Below, in pieces: positions 1 through 9,350 of a DNA stretch of 64,000 bases. A program made the position numbers and the translations under genes. Every line of letters begins with the position of its first letter. Position 1 is the stretch's first letter. The notes beneath the pieces are model-generated. The model worked only from the letters and a program-made list of their open reading frames with translations, did no database searches and was not told where the DNA came from. Origin of the DNA: Flavobacterium sp. TAB 87 (GTDB lineage: Bacteria > Bacteroidota > Bacteroidia > Flavobacteriales > Flavobacteriaceae); contig NZ_LLWK01000027.1 in NCBI RefSeq assembly GCF_001529295.1, positions 1 to 64,000 on the forward strand. The letters are read 5' to 3'.

Positions 1-3000
1 GTTGGATCTGCAATGGTAACTTTTGCCGTACATTTTCCTGTATCTGTATTTTGAGCAATCGCAGTTGGACAAGTGATTACAGGAGCTGTTGCTTCTTTAA
101 TAATTATGTTTTGAGTAGCTGTGGTCGTGTTACCATTTTTATCATCAAAAGTCCAAGTAATCACCGAAGTTCCTTGAGTACTTCTTGTCAAAGCATCAGT
201 AGTGGTTCCCGTGATTATTCCTGAACAGTTGTCCGTTGTAGTTGGTGGAGTTGCCGTAGCCGAACATTCACCAGTTACATCCGCTAGAGTAGGTTTTACC
301 GGGGCTTCTGTATCGGTAATCGTTACTGCTACAGCAACTGAAGTTTGTTCACAACCTGTTGAACTATTTATAACCTTTACTTTATAATTTCCATCGGATG
401 TAACAACAAGTGTTGAAGCAGTTTCTCCAGCAATTTCGATAGTGTTTCTATACCAAATATAAGTTGGACTTGTTAAATTACTAGTAGCGGTTAAAGTAGT
501 TGTTAAACAACCAACTAAGTTTCCAGTAATTAAGGCTGTAGGGGACGAATTTACGATAATAGTTCCTACAGCATTTCTGGTTCCACATCCACCAGACAAT
601 CCAATAGTATAATTGAATGTTCCCGAAACTGTTGGTGTGCCACTAATGGTAACAGTATTAGAAGAAAAACTGGCAGTAACTCCAGAAGGCAAATTTGAAG
701 CCGAAACAATTCCTGTGACATTTGTTGTCTCATGAGTAATTGGTGACAATTCAGTATTGATACATAAATTTCCTGTTGAAGAAGCCGTTCCAACTGTCAT
801 GTTTGGGTTCAGTACTAAGGCAATAGTATTGCCAGAAACACTACCTGTTGGGTAACACGGATGGTACAACCAAACCCTGTAATAATATGTCTGACCAGGA
901 ACTAACCCGCTTACAGAATAAAAAGATGAAGTATTTCCATCATTTCTACCATCAAGAATTTTAGTATCATAATTGGCAACATGAGAATTATAGGAATCGC
1001 TTGTCGAAACTGATATTCCATAAGCAGTAGCTCCCGGAACTGCATTCCAATTAGCCGTAAAACCATCACAAGTTATATTGGTTGCAGCGATTGCGGTAGG
1101 AGCTTCTGGTAGTGGTGGTTGTGCGTTAATGACAACTTTCATTGAAGGTACGGATGTACATTCTGCTGCATTTGTAACCGTATATGTATAAGTTCCTGCA
1201 GATAATCCTGAAATTGTTGTACTTGTACCTGTTCCAGTTGTAGTTACTTTTCCCGGAGTTCTTGTTAAAGTCCAAGTTCCACTTGAAGGCAAGCTGCTTA
1301 AAACAACACTTCCTGTTGCTACTGAACACGTTGGCTGTTTGATTGTTCCAACTGTTGGTGCTACTGGTGTAGCTAACTGTGTAAGGTTAATAAAAGTAAA
1401 ACTAGTAGAAGCTGCGGAGATACATCCGGAAGCGTTAGTCGCTTTAACCGTGTAAGCCTTTTCTATAGTTCCATCTGTTAGTACTCCTGTTGTACTAACA
1501 CTTGGTCCTGTAGGTGAAAAAACATAAGTATTGGCTGCATTGTAATTCGTAAGAGTCATGCTTCCCGCAGCAGAACAAGTCGCTGCTGTTGTGCCCACTA
1601 CTGGAGTTACTGGTACTGCATTAACCGTAGCGGCTACAGCTAAACGAGAGTTTGAGGTACAACTATTATTTGTTGCATCAACATAATAAGTAGTGGTTGC
1701 AGATAAATTTGGAGTTATATAATCAGTTCCTTCATAAAGCGAAGTTCCTCCTAGTGCATTTGCATACCAATTAATTGTTCCTGCTGAGACTGTAGCTTTT
1801 AAAGTCAAAGTTCCTGGCCCACATCTTTCCGCTCCTGTAGTTGATGCTATTGTTGGAATAGCAGTAACTGTAGCAGTAACGGAAGTTCTAGCTGAAGTAC
1901 AATTATTATCCGATACTTGTACATAATATATTTTGGTTACAGACAAACTTGGGGTAGTATAAGTAGTTCCTGTAGCTATTGGTGTACCACCAGTTGCAAT
2001 ATCGTACCAACTTATTGTGCCCGAAGAAGCAGTAGCACTCAAAGTAACACTTCCAGCACCGCAAATTGTCCCTGGCGTAACTGTATTTATTGTTGGTATT
2101 GGATTTATAACAAAATTTGTTGCTGCTCTACATGTGGAACCATTACAACTAGCATAAAAAGTGGTTGTTCCAGCAGTATTTGCATTCGTTAATCCAGAAC
2201 CCGATACACCAATAGGATTAAAAGTAGCACCCGTAAATATTGAAGATCCTCCAATAGCTGTGGTAAACCATTGAATTTTGCTATTATCAGTACATCCACT
2301 CGCAATTAAATTTCCTGAACCTCCTACACAAATAGACACACTTGTAGTAGTGGGAGCACCAGAAACAGAATTTATAGTAATTGTAGAAGTAGGTAATGAA
2401 GTACATGAATTAGCATTACTAGTAGTTACCTGATATGTACCAGCTACTAAACCAGAAAATTGTCCAGTAGAATTAGACACTGCAGCAACAACTGGAGCTA
2501 AACCAGTTAATGCATACGTTATACCCGAACCATTAACAGGCGAAGTCACTTTTATTGTTCCTGTCGAAGTAGTACAATTCGGTTGTGTAGTAGTTACTGT
2601 AGGCGCTACAGGTAATGCTAAAATTTCAACATTGTCAATATTAGAACTAGATCCGTTAAAATTTATACCTGGGACATTCGCTTGACTTCCGCCTTGGTAA
2701 TTCTTTTCATAGGAACCAAAACTATCAGTGAATGCAGTAATTTGTCTGTTTGCATTAGCTGTTGTTCTTGTAGGATCTAAGTATATTGCTTGAGCATTAG
2801 CATTGTTTACACCTGTAGTTGCAAAACTAGTAATTTTACCTTTCAAGGTTATTGTTACTATTCCATCTTTGGCAATATTGAAATCACCAATTAAAGGTTT
2901 GTTTGCAGTATTAGTATGCGACAAAAGACCAGCTGGACCAGTAGCTTCTATAGAATAAACTGCTGTAGCGGATAAAAAATCTATACCTGCTGGAAAAGCG

Positions 3001-4718
3001 AAGTCTAAGAAAACTTTTGCAGCATTTCCACTTCCTATATTTTTTATTTGAATTTCATAAGACACTTCATTATTAACCGAATTACAAACTGATGAAGTTA
3101 ATGATTTTACTTTAGTCTCCAAAACTGGAAAACAATCTGAATTAATCTGAAGATTTTTAGGCAAATCACTAGTGGTAAAAGCAGATACATAGCCCGCTAC
3201 TCCAGGCATAGCGCCGTGATTAATAGTTCCTGAACCTCCATCGTTTGACTTTCCAGCGACACCGCCAGTTGCAATAGCATCGATAGTTGCCCCTGGGGCA
3301 TTATACATAATAATACCTCCGCCGCCGCCGCCGCCAGGACCATGAGGAGTTGTAGATCCACCATCTCCTTTTGTATTACCACCATTTCCTCCTTTGGCTT
3401 CAATGGTAATGTTTGCTGTGCTAGTATTTGATATGTTTAAAAGAACGGTCCCACCGGCTCCGGCTCCTCCAGCTCCATCAGGTGAACTTCCGCTGGTACC
3501 TGGTGCACCAGGCCCCCCATTTGCATTAATAAATCCTGTACCTGTAATATTTCCTGCATTTATTAGTACGATAGCTCCACCTACACCACCTCTTACTCCA
3601 TCTGGAGTATTATTAGCATCACCAGCACCACCACCACCGCCCATTATTAACCTTTCTAAAAGAGGTATAGTAGTGATGTAAGATCTAAATCCTGGCCTAC
3701 CACCACCAGTTAAATCGCTAACATCACCACCTGCACCCTGCCAACCCTTACCTCCTAATCCTCCATAACCACCGTTTCCACCACCACCACCACCAGCATT
3801 ATGGTCGTTTCCACCACCACCAGCATTTGCAGGAGCTCCACGTCCTGAAGATCCTCCAGGCAAACCTTCATCGATATTAGTTACCGCATTAAAACCATCC
3901 CACATAAACTTGGGCGTACCTGCTATGCCTTCTCCTTTACTAGAAATAGTTTTATTAGTATATAAACCTACATAGTTTGTCGAATTATTACGTTCAGAGA
4001 TTTCTTTAGGACTATAACCTCCCCTAAACCCTCTGGCTTTTCCATCAATAGTAAAACCAGCAAAATTAAAAGTACCCGAAACATTGAATGCAATAACTCC
4101 ACCTGAACTACCATTAAATGGCGGTGTGATAATATTTGCGTTTAATGTTAAATTAGAATATTGGGGAACTCTAACAATTTGAAATGTCCTTTTTCCTCTT
4201 GTTGCAGTTGGAGATGCGTTGTAAAAACTATTTTTAACACCACCACCAGTTCCAGTACCTTTAAAAGTTAGATTCCCTCCACTCAGCGGTACGTTATTTG
4301 TCGCTATCACATATTCAAAAATACCTGTATTACCAATATTGGTAAAACCAGTACCTCCAAGACCATCTGTATATGAAGTAGAGGAACCTGAACCATATTG
4401 AGCACTATTAGTATAGTTAATTTCTGCGTCTTGCATCTGAATGATTAAAATCAAATCACCCGTAGCAATTGAAAGTGTACCAAAGTTATTACCATAAATA
4501 TCAGTTGCTGGAACTCCGGCTAATTGTATGGATTGCGCTCCCGCATTCAAAGTAAGTGTACTATTTAAAACAGGATAATAGGTATTTACAGCACTAGAAA
4601 TAGTTATGGGTCCGTCTACTCCTGGCGTTCCGCAAACTTGAGCATTTGCAGAGAATGATAAGAAGATAAACAGTAAAAATTTAAAATAACAAAACTTTTT
4701 AGAGGTAAAATTATGCAT
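1..4718 (-). CDS. Giant secreted multi-domain Ig-like surface protein (N-terminal part, runs off the window)
   Basis: The minus frame is open from an ATG at 4718 to the window edge (1,572 codons, no stop), so the C-terminus is missing. Residues 1-27 form a signal peptide ending in SANAQ. Residues about 290-510 are a glycine-rich low-complexity tract with runs of five to seven Gly. Residues about 524-640 resemble DUF11-type beta domains (VCNSVNNEVSYEIQIKN). Later parts hold SprB-like repeats (about 697-780 and 1114-1196, with GLVAGTYQVT and GLSAGTYTYT), several Ig-like repeats (GTISWYDIATGGTPI, GTINWYANALGGTSL), a fibronectin type III domain (about 1200-1296, FTANWNAVPGATAYG) and an HYR-like domain (about 1456 on, ATQNIII). 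Such proteins in flavobacteria are exported by the type IX system and act as adhesins or gliding-related surface proteins. That role is inferred, and the expected C-terminal sorting domain lies outside the window. Confidence 0.85.
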   Translation of the reverse strand, partial: MHNFTSKKFCYFKFLLFIFLSFSANAQVCGTPGVDGPITISSAVNTYYPVLNSTLTLNAGAQSIQLAGVPATDIYGNNFGTLSIATGDLILIIQMQDAEINYTNSAQYGSGSSTSYTDGLGGTGFTNIGNTGIFEYVIATNNVPLSGGNLTFKGTGTGGGVKNSFYNASPTATRGKRTFQIVRVPQYSNLTLNANIITPPFNGSSGGVIAFNVSGTFNFAGFTIDGKARGFRGGYSPKEISERNNSTNYVGLYTNKTISSKGEGIAGTPKFMWDGFNAVTNIDEGLPGGSSGRGAPANAGGGGNDHNAGGGGGGNGGYGGLGGKGWQGAGGDVSDLTGGGRPGFRSYITTIPLLERLIMGGGGGAGDANNTPDGVRGGVGGAIVLINAGNITGTGFINANGGPGAPGTSGSSPDGAGGAGAGGTVLLNISNTSTANITIEAKGGNGGNTKGDGGSTTPHGPGGGGGGGIIMYNAPGATIDAIATGGVAGKSNDGGSGTINHGAMPGVAGYVSAFTTSDLPKNLQINSDCFPVLETKVKSLTSSVCNSVNNEVSYEIQIKNIGSGNAAKVFLDFAFPAGIDFLSATAVYSIEATGPAGLLSHTNTANKPLIGDFNIAKDGIVTITLKGKITSFATTGVNNANAQAIYLDPTRTTANANRQITAFTDSFGSYEKNYQGGSQANVPGINFNGSSSNIDNVEILALPVAPTVTTTQPNCTTSTGTIKVTSPVNGSGITYALTGLAPVVAAVSNSTGQFSGLVAGTYQVTTSNANSCTSLPTSTITINSVSGAPTTTSVSICVGGSGNLIASGCTDNSKIQWFTTAIGGSSIFTGATFNPIGVSGSGLTNANTAGTTTFYASCNGSTCRAATNFVINPIPTINTVTPGTICGAGSVTLSATASSGTISWYDIATGGTPIATGTTYTTPSLSVTKIYYVQVSDNNCTSARTSVTATVTAIPTIASTTGAERCGPGTLTLKATVSAGTINWYANALGGTSLYEGTDYITPNLSATTTYYVDATNNSCTSNSRLAVAATVNAVPVTPVVGTTAATCSAAGSMTLTNYNAANTYVFSPTGPSVSTTGVLTDGTIEKAYTVKATNASGCISAASTSFTFINLTQLATPVAPTVGTIKQPTCSVATGSVVLSSLPSSGTWTLTRTPGKVTTTGTGTSTTISGLSAGTYTYTVTNAAECTSVPSMKVVINAQPPLPEAPTAIAATNITCDGFTANWNAVPGATAYGISVSTSDSYNSHVANYDTKILDGRNDGNTSSFYSVSGLVPGQTYYYRVWLYHPCYPTGSVSGNTIALVLNPNMTVGTASSTGNLCINTELSPITHETTNVTGIVSASNLPSGVTASFSSNTVTISGTPTVSGTFNYTIGLSGGCGTRNAVGTIIVNSSPTALITGNLVGCLTTTLTATSNLTSPTYIWYRNTIEIAGETASTLVVTSDGNYKVKVINSSTGCEQTSVAVAVTITDTEAPVKPTLADVTGECSATATPPTTTDNCSGIITGTTTDALTRSTQGTSVITWTFDDKNGNTTTATQNIIIKEATAPVITCPTAIAQNTDTGKCTAKVTIADP

Positions 4719-5517
4719 AGACAAAGGGGATTTTGTAAGTACAACCAGAAATTTTTAATTTTCTGATAAAAATGAATGTGAAAAATGCTTGAAAGTCAGC
4801 TTAAAATGAGTCGTCTGCATGGAGGAATATGCACTTCATTATTTTTAATAAAAATTAAAAATAGGGCAGATCTTATCCAGACGATTATAAAAGAAAAATA
4901 TTTTGGATTGCTTGGTGTTTTAAAAGTAAAATAAGCATTTACTATTTCTCTTTCAACAGCTGTAGATGTACTTGTGAATAGGAATACGGTTGTAAGCGAA
5001 AAACAAACAAATAGATGTTTTTGTATAAAATAATCTCTGATAAAAGTAAAAATTTTGTTCGAAAAACTTGTTTCCATTAACGATTTATTTGACGGCAAAA
5101 ATACCACAAAGAAATCCTAAATTATAAGATTATGAGAATACTCGATTAAGACCACTTATTATCGATTAAAAACATAATTTTAAAAAATTATAAAGCATTA
5201 ACTTACAGAAAAAGTAGTTAAATAGTGCGAATTTGAGATGTAAAGCACGAAAATTCAACTGTTTAATACTGTTTATCTCTACTTAACTCTAGTAGGGCTA
5301 CATTTATCACAAAAAATCTGATAATTTAAAAAAAACATCGTTTTACGAAAGAAATTACTCTCAGAAATTTGATATTCTTGTGACTAGAAATAGTATAATT
5401 TACCTCCCATAATAAGGACGTAAAAGAAGATACTACGTACTCAATGATACATGATTGCTACAATCAATAAATGCCATCAAGAAGAATAGATCACAGTAAA
5501 TTCGACCAATAAAACAG
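4719..5517. other. Sparse intergenic region upstream of the giant surface protein
   Basis: About 800 bp without a convincing gene. A minus-strand 103-codon frame (4796-5107) has a hydrophobic stretch (FVCFSLTTVFLF) but no family resemblance and no clear ribosome site; I regard it as doubtful. The rest is very AT-rich and presumably holds the promoter of the surface protein gene and the 3' flank of lolD. A direct repeat of ACTGTTTA with a 10 bp period sits at 5258-5275. I see no tRNA-like fold or mobile element. Confidence 0.5.
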
Positions 5518-6180
5518 CTAAGTCACAATTCTACCGTCTGACATTACTAATTTACGATCGGCCATATTGGCTAATTCTTCGTTGTGGGTGACAATAACAA
5601 AGGTTTGTCCAAATTCATCTCTAAGCTTAAAAAATAACTGGTGCAAATTTTCTGCAGAAGTAGTATCTAAATTTCCAGAAGGTTCATCGGCAAAAATAAC
5701 GTCGGGTTTGTTGATTAACGCTCTGGCCACGGCAACTCGTTGTTGCTCTCCTCCCGAAAGTTCGTTTGGCTTGTGGTTTATTCGATGCGACAGTCCTAAG
5801 TATTCCAACAGTTTTTTAGCCTCGATTTCAGTTTCCGCTTGTTTCTTGCCTGCGATATATGCCGGAATACAAATGTTTTCTAAAGCAGTAAACTCGGGTA
5901 ATAATTGGTGAAACTGAAAAATAAATCCTAAGTTCAAATTTCTAAATTTAGATAATGCTTTATCGTTTAATTTTAAAATATTCTCGTTATTAATAAGTAA
6001 AGAAGTGCCGTCAATGGTAGAAGGTTTATCTAATGTTCCTAAAATCTGTAAAAGTGTCGTTTTTCCGGCACCTGAGGCGCCAACAATAGATACAATTTCC
6101 CCTTTTTTAATGTGTAGATCTACCCCTTTTAGTACTTCAAGTTGATCGTAAAACTTATGAATATTTTTTGCTTGTATCAT
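5518..6180 (-). CDS. lolD: Lipoprotein-releasing ABC transporter ATP-binding protein LolD
   Basis: A 220-residue ABC ATPase of the MacB/LolD type. It powers release of outer-membrane lipoproteins from the inner membrane together with LolC/E-type permeases, which are not in this window. All ATPase motifs are visible: Walker [10 protein letters not shown] at 34-42, Q-loop around Gln89 ([10 protein letters not shown]), signature [15 protein letters not shown] at 141-155, Walker B VIFADEP at 161-167, and the H-loop TH at 198-199. Length and the [15 protein letters not shown] segment fit LolD well. It stands alone between the sparse region and a divergent small membrane gene. A related export ATPase (FtsE- or MacB-like) is the main alternative. 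Confidence 0.88.
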   Translation of the reverse strand: MIQAKNIHKFYDQLEVLKGVDLHIKKGEIVSIVGASGAGKTTLLQILGTLDKPSTIDGTSLLINNENILKLNDKALSKFRNLNLGFIFQFHQLLPEFTALENICIPAYIAGKKQAETEIEAKKLLEYLGLSHRINHKPNELSGGEQQRVAVARALINKPDVIFADEPSGNLDTTSAENLHQLFFKLRDEFGQTFVIVTHNEELANMADRKLVMSDGRIVT

Positions 6181-6385
6181 GGTTCAGAAACTGTTTGCAC
6201 AAAGAAACAAAAGTTTCCTTCGATAATAAAACGGCTTTGGCATAATTTTTACTTAAATACTTTTAATTATAATTCAATTTTGATTTTTTAAATTTATATT
6301 TAAAAATGGCTCATCTAATGCACTAGTACAGCTTATAATTGAAACATGACTTTTATAATAATCCTTGATTGATAAAAAAATAAAA

Positions 6386-6685
6386 ATGAATATAACAACA
6401 CTAGATAAAGCGGTTCAAAGACGAAAAACAACTAAACTGCTTTTGGGTATACTGTTTGATGGCATCGGAATGCTTTCTTTTGCAATTCCTGGCATAGGCG
6501 AATTTTCAGACGTTATTTGGGCGCCATTAGCCGGTTATTTAATGACTTATATGTACAAAGGAAGAGTAGGGAAGGTGGCTGGAATTTTTACCTTTTTAGA
6601 AGAGGTTCTGCCTTTTACAGACATGATTCCGTCTTTTACATTAACGTGGTTGTACACGTATTATATTCGTAAAGAAGAGAATTGA
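6386..6685 (+). CDS. Small conserved membrane protein, function unknown
   Basis: I chose the ATG at 6386 (MNITTLDKAV, 99 residues) over a TTG 21 bases upstream. The protein has a basic N-terminal segment (VQRRKTTK), a glycine-rich hydrophobic stretch (LLLGILFDGIGMLSFAIPG), a second membrane segment (APLAGYLMTYMYKG) and a third near the C-terminus (FTLTWLYTYYI). Polar residues inside the membrane part (DGIG, GEFSD, FLEEVLPFTD) look conserved in kind with uncharacterised flavobacterial proteins I have seen, but I can name no family. It faces the DUF6787 gene tail to tail, with only 3 bases between the stops. Confidence 0.7.
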   Translation: MNITTLDKAVQRRKTTKLLLGILFDGIGMLSFAIPGIGEFSDVIWAPLAGYLMTYMYKGRVGKVAGIFTFLEEVLPFTDMIPSFTLTWLYTYYIRKEEN

Positions 6686-6688
6686 TTT

Positions 6689-6994
6689 TTAGTTGTCTTT
6701 AAATAAAAACCCCAGTCCAAGTTTTTTGAGCATCTTTTTTTCGAAAGCCCAAAAAAAAGTAAACTGGCCAAAAATTGTTCCGATAAAAACTAATAAAATT
6801 TGATAGATAGGAAAAATAAGAATTAGACGAAGTGGTGTAAATAAAAAGCCAACGTGATCTTTGGATATTCCCAACCACAGACAAAAAGGTTTTGAAAGCC
6901 AAGCAGACGCTGAGCCTGTAATAGCAAAAACTATAAATATAACAGTAAGCTGCAAATTGGAGGTTACGCCCCAACGTTCTTTTAATCGCTTCAT
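6689..6994 (-). CDS. DUF6787-type small membrane protein
   Basis: 101 residues. The opening MKRLKERWGVTSNLQL, the ITGSASAWLSKPFC segment and the final KKLGLGFLFKD match the layout of DUF6787 proteins of Flavobacteriaceae as I remember them. Two or three hydrophobic stretches are visible (LTVIFIVFAITGSASAW; LRLILIFPIYQILLVFIGTI), so it is an inner-membrane protein of unknown function. It is the last member of a minus-strand series with the DUF6146 lipoprotein upstream (32 bases between the two reading frames). A second minus frame over the same bases encodes no plausible protein. Confidence 0.75.
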   Translation of the reverse strand: MKRLKERWGVTSNLQLTVIFIVFAITGSASAWLSKPFCLWLGISKDHVGFLFTPLRLILIFPIYQILLVFIGTIFGQFTFFWAFEKKMLKKLGLGFLFKDN

Positions 6995-7026
6995 TTTTCT
7001 ATGTAATGATTACAAATGTAGTAACA

Positions 7027-7467
7027 TTATCTCGAAGGAACGTAACCTGCTAACCTTTGTTTATAGGTATTTTGAAAATAAATCATATAGTTGTAAATTA
7101 AATAATTTACCTCGTAACCGTAGTCGGTAGTCAGATCGTAATTTATGGTCATTTCGTATAAATTCGAATCATAACGCAGTGGTTGCAGCGCCCGACTATT
7201 CCATTCTATAATATAATTTTGATTTTTATTTTCAAGATAACTTTGCGAATAATAATTTCTAGGATAAGCTCTTGAAACGAGCCAACTGCTAAAACCAGGA
7301 TTAATAATTAATACTTCATATTCTAACTCATCATTGGCAATACGAACAGTGTCGCTTACGGCAGTAGTAACGTCAGTCGCTGCAATTGCGGTATTGGTAA
7401 TTGTTTTAGTTGCAGAACAACCTAGGATTATACAAAAGAATGAGATGAAATAGAAAGAATTTTTCAT
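7027..7467 (-). CDS. DUF6146-type lipoprotein
   Basis: 146 residues. The N-terminus has a short basic start, a hydrophobic core (FYFISFFCIILG) and the lipobox ILGC, so it should be lipidated at Cys17. The body NDELEYEVLIINPGFSSWL, the YYSQSYLENKN segment and the end YFQNTYKQRLAGY are typical of the flavobacterial DUF6146 family (function unknown). It lies between the DUF937 gene and DUF6787 on the same strand; the group follows serA, an arrangement I recall from other flavobacteria. The envelope location follows from the lipobox; the role is unknown. Confidence 0.8.
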   Translation of the reverse strand: MKNSFYFISFFCIILGCSATKTITNTAIAATDVTTAVSDTVRIANDELEYEVLIINPGFSSWLVSRAYPRNYYSQSYLENKNQNYIIEWNSRALQPLRYDSNLYEMTINYDLTTDYGYEVNYLIYNYMIYFQNTYKQRLAGYVPSR

Positions 7468-7530
7468 TGCTAATTATTTAAGAGAATGATATTCAATTTT
7501 ATACATTCTATTTTTTAGAAACGCAACTTT

Positions 7531-8088
7531 TTACTTTCCAAAAAGCTTTCCTAAAACACTACCCAAACCCCCATTTTTGGTCAGTGCCATAGCATCTTCC
7601 AGATCTACTTTTCCATCTGCATTTTGATCCAAACCAAATTGCATTCCGTATTTATTTATTGCTTCCATAATACCCGACGATTGAGCGCTATTTCCACTTG
7701 TCAATGCAGCGATAATATCAGAAATATTAAAACTGCTGTCGTTTTTATCGTTTGCTTTACCCATCAATGAACCCAGTATTTGCGGAATCATACTGGAAGC
7801 TGCTCCAATAGCTGCAGACGAACTTAACCCAAACTTTTCAGTCAACGAACCCGAAACATTATTCGTAATCTCTTGTACTGCTGGGTTAGCACTGCTGATA
7901 TTATTTCCTTGCAACAATGCCGCTAGTTGCGATAAATCACCTTCAGAAGCCATTTTTTGTAAACTATAAAAAATAGAATTTCCTGTTTCTTGCAATACCG
8001 CTTGATTTTGTTCATTGGGAATCGCATCGTTTTGCACAACAGCATCATTGCCAAAATATTGCACTATTTGTGCTAATTGTTCTAACAT
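7531..8088 (-). CDS. DUF937 domain protein with EF-hand/dockerin-like loop
   Basis: 185 residues. The N-terminal two thirds, with repeated Ser/Ala/Gly-rich helices (SSSAAIGAASSMIPQILGSLMG), belong to the DUF937 type. Near the C-terminus the loop DQNADGKVDLEDA reads as an EF-hand or dockerin-like calcium-binding loop with Asp, Asn, Asp and Asp/Glu at ligand positions. No signal peptide or membrane segment is visible, so it is probably cytoplasmic. The function of DUF937 is not established. It is separated from serA by a hairpin terminator, so it likely has its own promoter. Confidence 0.8.
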   Translation of the reverse strand: MLEQLAQIVQYFGNDAVVQNDAIPNEQNQAVLQETGNSIFYSLQKMASEGDLSQLAALLQGNNISSANPAVQEITNNVSGSLTEKFGLSSSAAIGAASSMIPQILGSLMGKANDKNDSSFNISDIIAALTSGNSAQSSGIMEAINKYGMQFGLDQNADGKVDLEDAMALTKNGGLGSVLGKLFGK

Positions 8089-8122
8089 AGTTTTTTAAAT
8101 TAAATTTAAACTCAAAGTTACT

Positions 8123-8167
8123 TAAAAAAACAAAGGGATTTAGTATTTTAATATCAAATCCCTTTGT
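8123..8167 (-). terminator. Rho-independent terminator of serA
   Basis: Perfect 12-base arms ACAAAGGGATTT and AAATCCCTTTGT around a 14-base AT-rich loop, followed on the minus strand by a run of seven T. It begins about 20 bases past the serA stop. Confidence 0.75.
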
Positions 8168-8188
8168 AAGTTGTATTAAATCAGTAGT

Positions 8189-9139
8189 TTAGTTCAACAA
8201 CGAAATAATTTGCGAAGCTAATTCTGTACCAATTCTATCTTGTGCTTCTCCCGTTGCAGCTCCAATATGGGGCGTTAACGAAATTTTGGAGTGCATCAAA
8301 ATTGCCATTTCTGGTTTGGGCTCACTTTCAAAAACATCCAAACCTGCAAAAGCAACTTTTCCAGAATCCAATGCTTTAACCAAAGCAACTTCGTCAATTA
8401 CACCACCACGAGCGCAGTTAACAATTCCAACACCGTCTTTCATAATTTCAAATTCTTTCTCACCGATAATATAACCGTTTTGAGCAGGAACGTGTAAACT
8501 AATAAAATCAGCTTCTTTAAAAACAGACTCTAAAGATTGTGTGGTTATTTTTGTAGTAACCGATTGACCGTCAAAAAACGAAACCGTAATGTCTATTTCC
8601 TGAATAAAACTATCCGCAGCAATTACTTTCATACCTAAACCAAGCGCAACCTTTGCAGTAGCTTGACCAATACGACCAATACCAATAATACCTAATGTTT
8701 TACCTCTTAATTCTACACCATTTGCGTATGCTTTTTTCAAACCATCAAAATTGGTATCACCTTCCAAAGGCATGTTTCTGTTTGAATCATGCAAAAAACG
8801 AACTCCGTTAAACAAGTGTCCGAAAACCAATTCAGCAACCGATTCAGATGAAGATGCAGGTGTATTGATTACGTGAATTCCTTTGCTTTTTGCATAGTCA
8901 ACATCAATATTGTCCATACCAACACCACCGCGACCAATAATTTTTAATCCAGGACAAGCGTCAATAATATCTTTGCGCACTTTGGTAGCGCTACGAACCA
9001 AAACAACAGCAATGTCATTTTCGTTTACATAATTGGCTACTTGTTCTTGCGCTACTTTTGCTGTAATTACTTCAAATCCACCTTTTTCTAAGGCAAGAAT
9101 TCCACTTTGTGAAATACCGTCGTTTGCTAATACTTTCAT
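8189..9139 (-). CDS. serA: D-3-phosphoglycerate dehydrogenase
   Basis: 316 residues; an NAD-dependent D-2-hydroxyacid dehydrogenase, first step of serine synthesis (3-phosphoglycerate to 3-phosphohydroxypyruvate). The nucleotide-binding GIGRIG is at 153-158 after LRGKTLGII. The family triad is visible as Arg244 in NCARGGV, Glu273 in ESEP and His291 in LTPHIG. The substrate loop GRGGVGMDNID is at 69-79. It is the short form, lacking the C-terminal ACT domain that gives serine feedback in the E. coli enzyme. serC lies just upstream on the same strand, with a hairpin repeat in the 211 bp gap. Another hydroxyacid dehydrogenase is possible from sequence alone, but the serC neighbour settles it. 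Confidence 0.9.
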   Translation of the reverse strand: MKVLANDGISQSGILALEKGGFEVITAKVAQEQVANYVNENDIAVVLVRSATKVRKDIIDACPGLKIIGRGGVGMDNIDVDYAKSKGIHVINTPASSSESVAELVFGHLFNGVRFLHDSNRNMPLEGDTNFDGLKKAYANGVELRGKTLGIIGIGRIGQATAKVALGLGMKVIAADSFIQEIDITVSFFDGQSVTTKITTQSLESVFKEADFISLHVPAQNGYIIGEKEFEIMKDGVGIVNCARGGVIDEVALVKALDSGKVAFAGLDVFESEPKPEMAILMHSKISLTPHIGAATGEAQDRIGTELASQIISLLN

Positions 9140-9223
9140 TTTTTTTTATTTTTTTTCGTCTGTTTTTTAGTTGTTTTCAACCAATTAGTACAAACAATTA
9201 TCTTATTATTTACGTATTTAATT

Positions 9224-9311
9224 AGGAGCTTTTTCCAGCTATCATTCCAATCTTTTTTATTGTAAAAAACAATAAAAAAGGATTTTCCCTTCTATCTGGG
9301 CTAGGACTCCT
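9224..9311. repeat. Dispersed hairpin repeat, copy 1 (between serC and serA)
   Basis: An 80-90 base element shared with 28885-28967. Both copies read GGAGCTTTTTCC near one end, GGATTTTC in the middle and GGGCTAGG near the other. The centre folds as TTTTTT-ATTG-loop-CAAT-AAAAAA. Copy 2 has CGG-loop-CCG at the same place, so the stem is kept by paired changes. This copy also has flanking AGGAG and CTCCT as short terminal inverted repeats. It may be transcribed within the serC-serA unit. Confidence 0.75.
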
Positions 9312-9350
9312 GTAGTCAGATCTAGTTTCGATTTACCTTGAAATTAGAAT

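Noticed and set aside
3394..3681. Proline-rich plus-strand frame
   Set aside because: It is the antisense of the glycine-rich tract of the surface protein (GGN codons read backwards give Pro); a shadow frame.
4796..5107. 103-codon minus frame with a hydrophobic stretch
   Set aside because: No family resemblance, no clear ribosome site, and a composition like translated AT-rich spacer. I describe it only as part of the intergenic region.
6699..6974. Second minus frame over the DUF6787 gene
   Set aside because: The other frame matches a known small family; this one reads as a frame-shifted shadow with no recognisable pattern.
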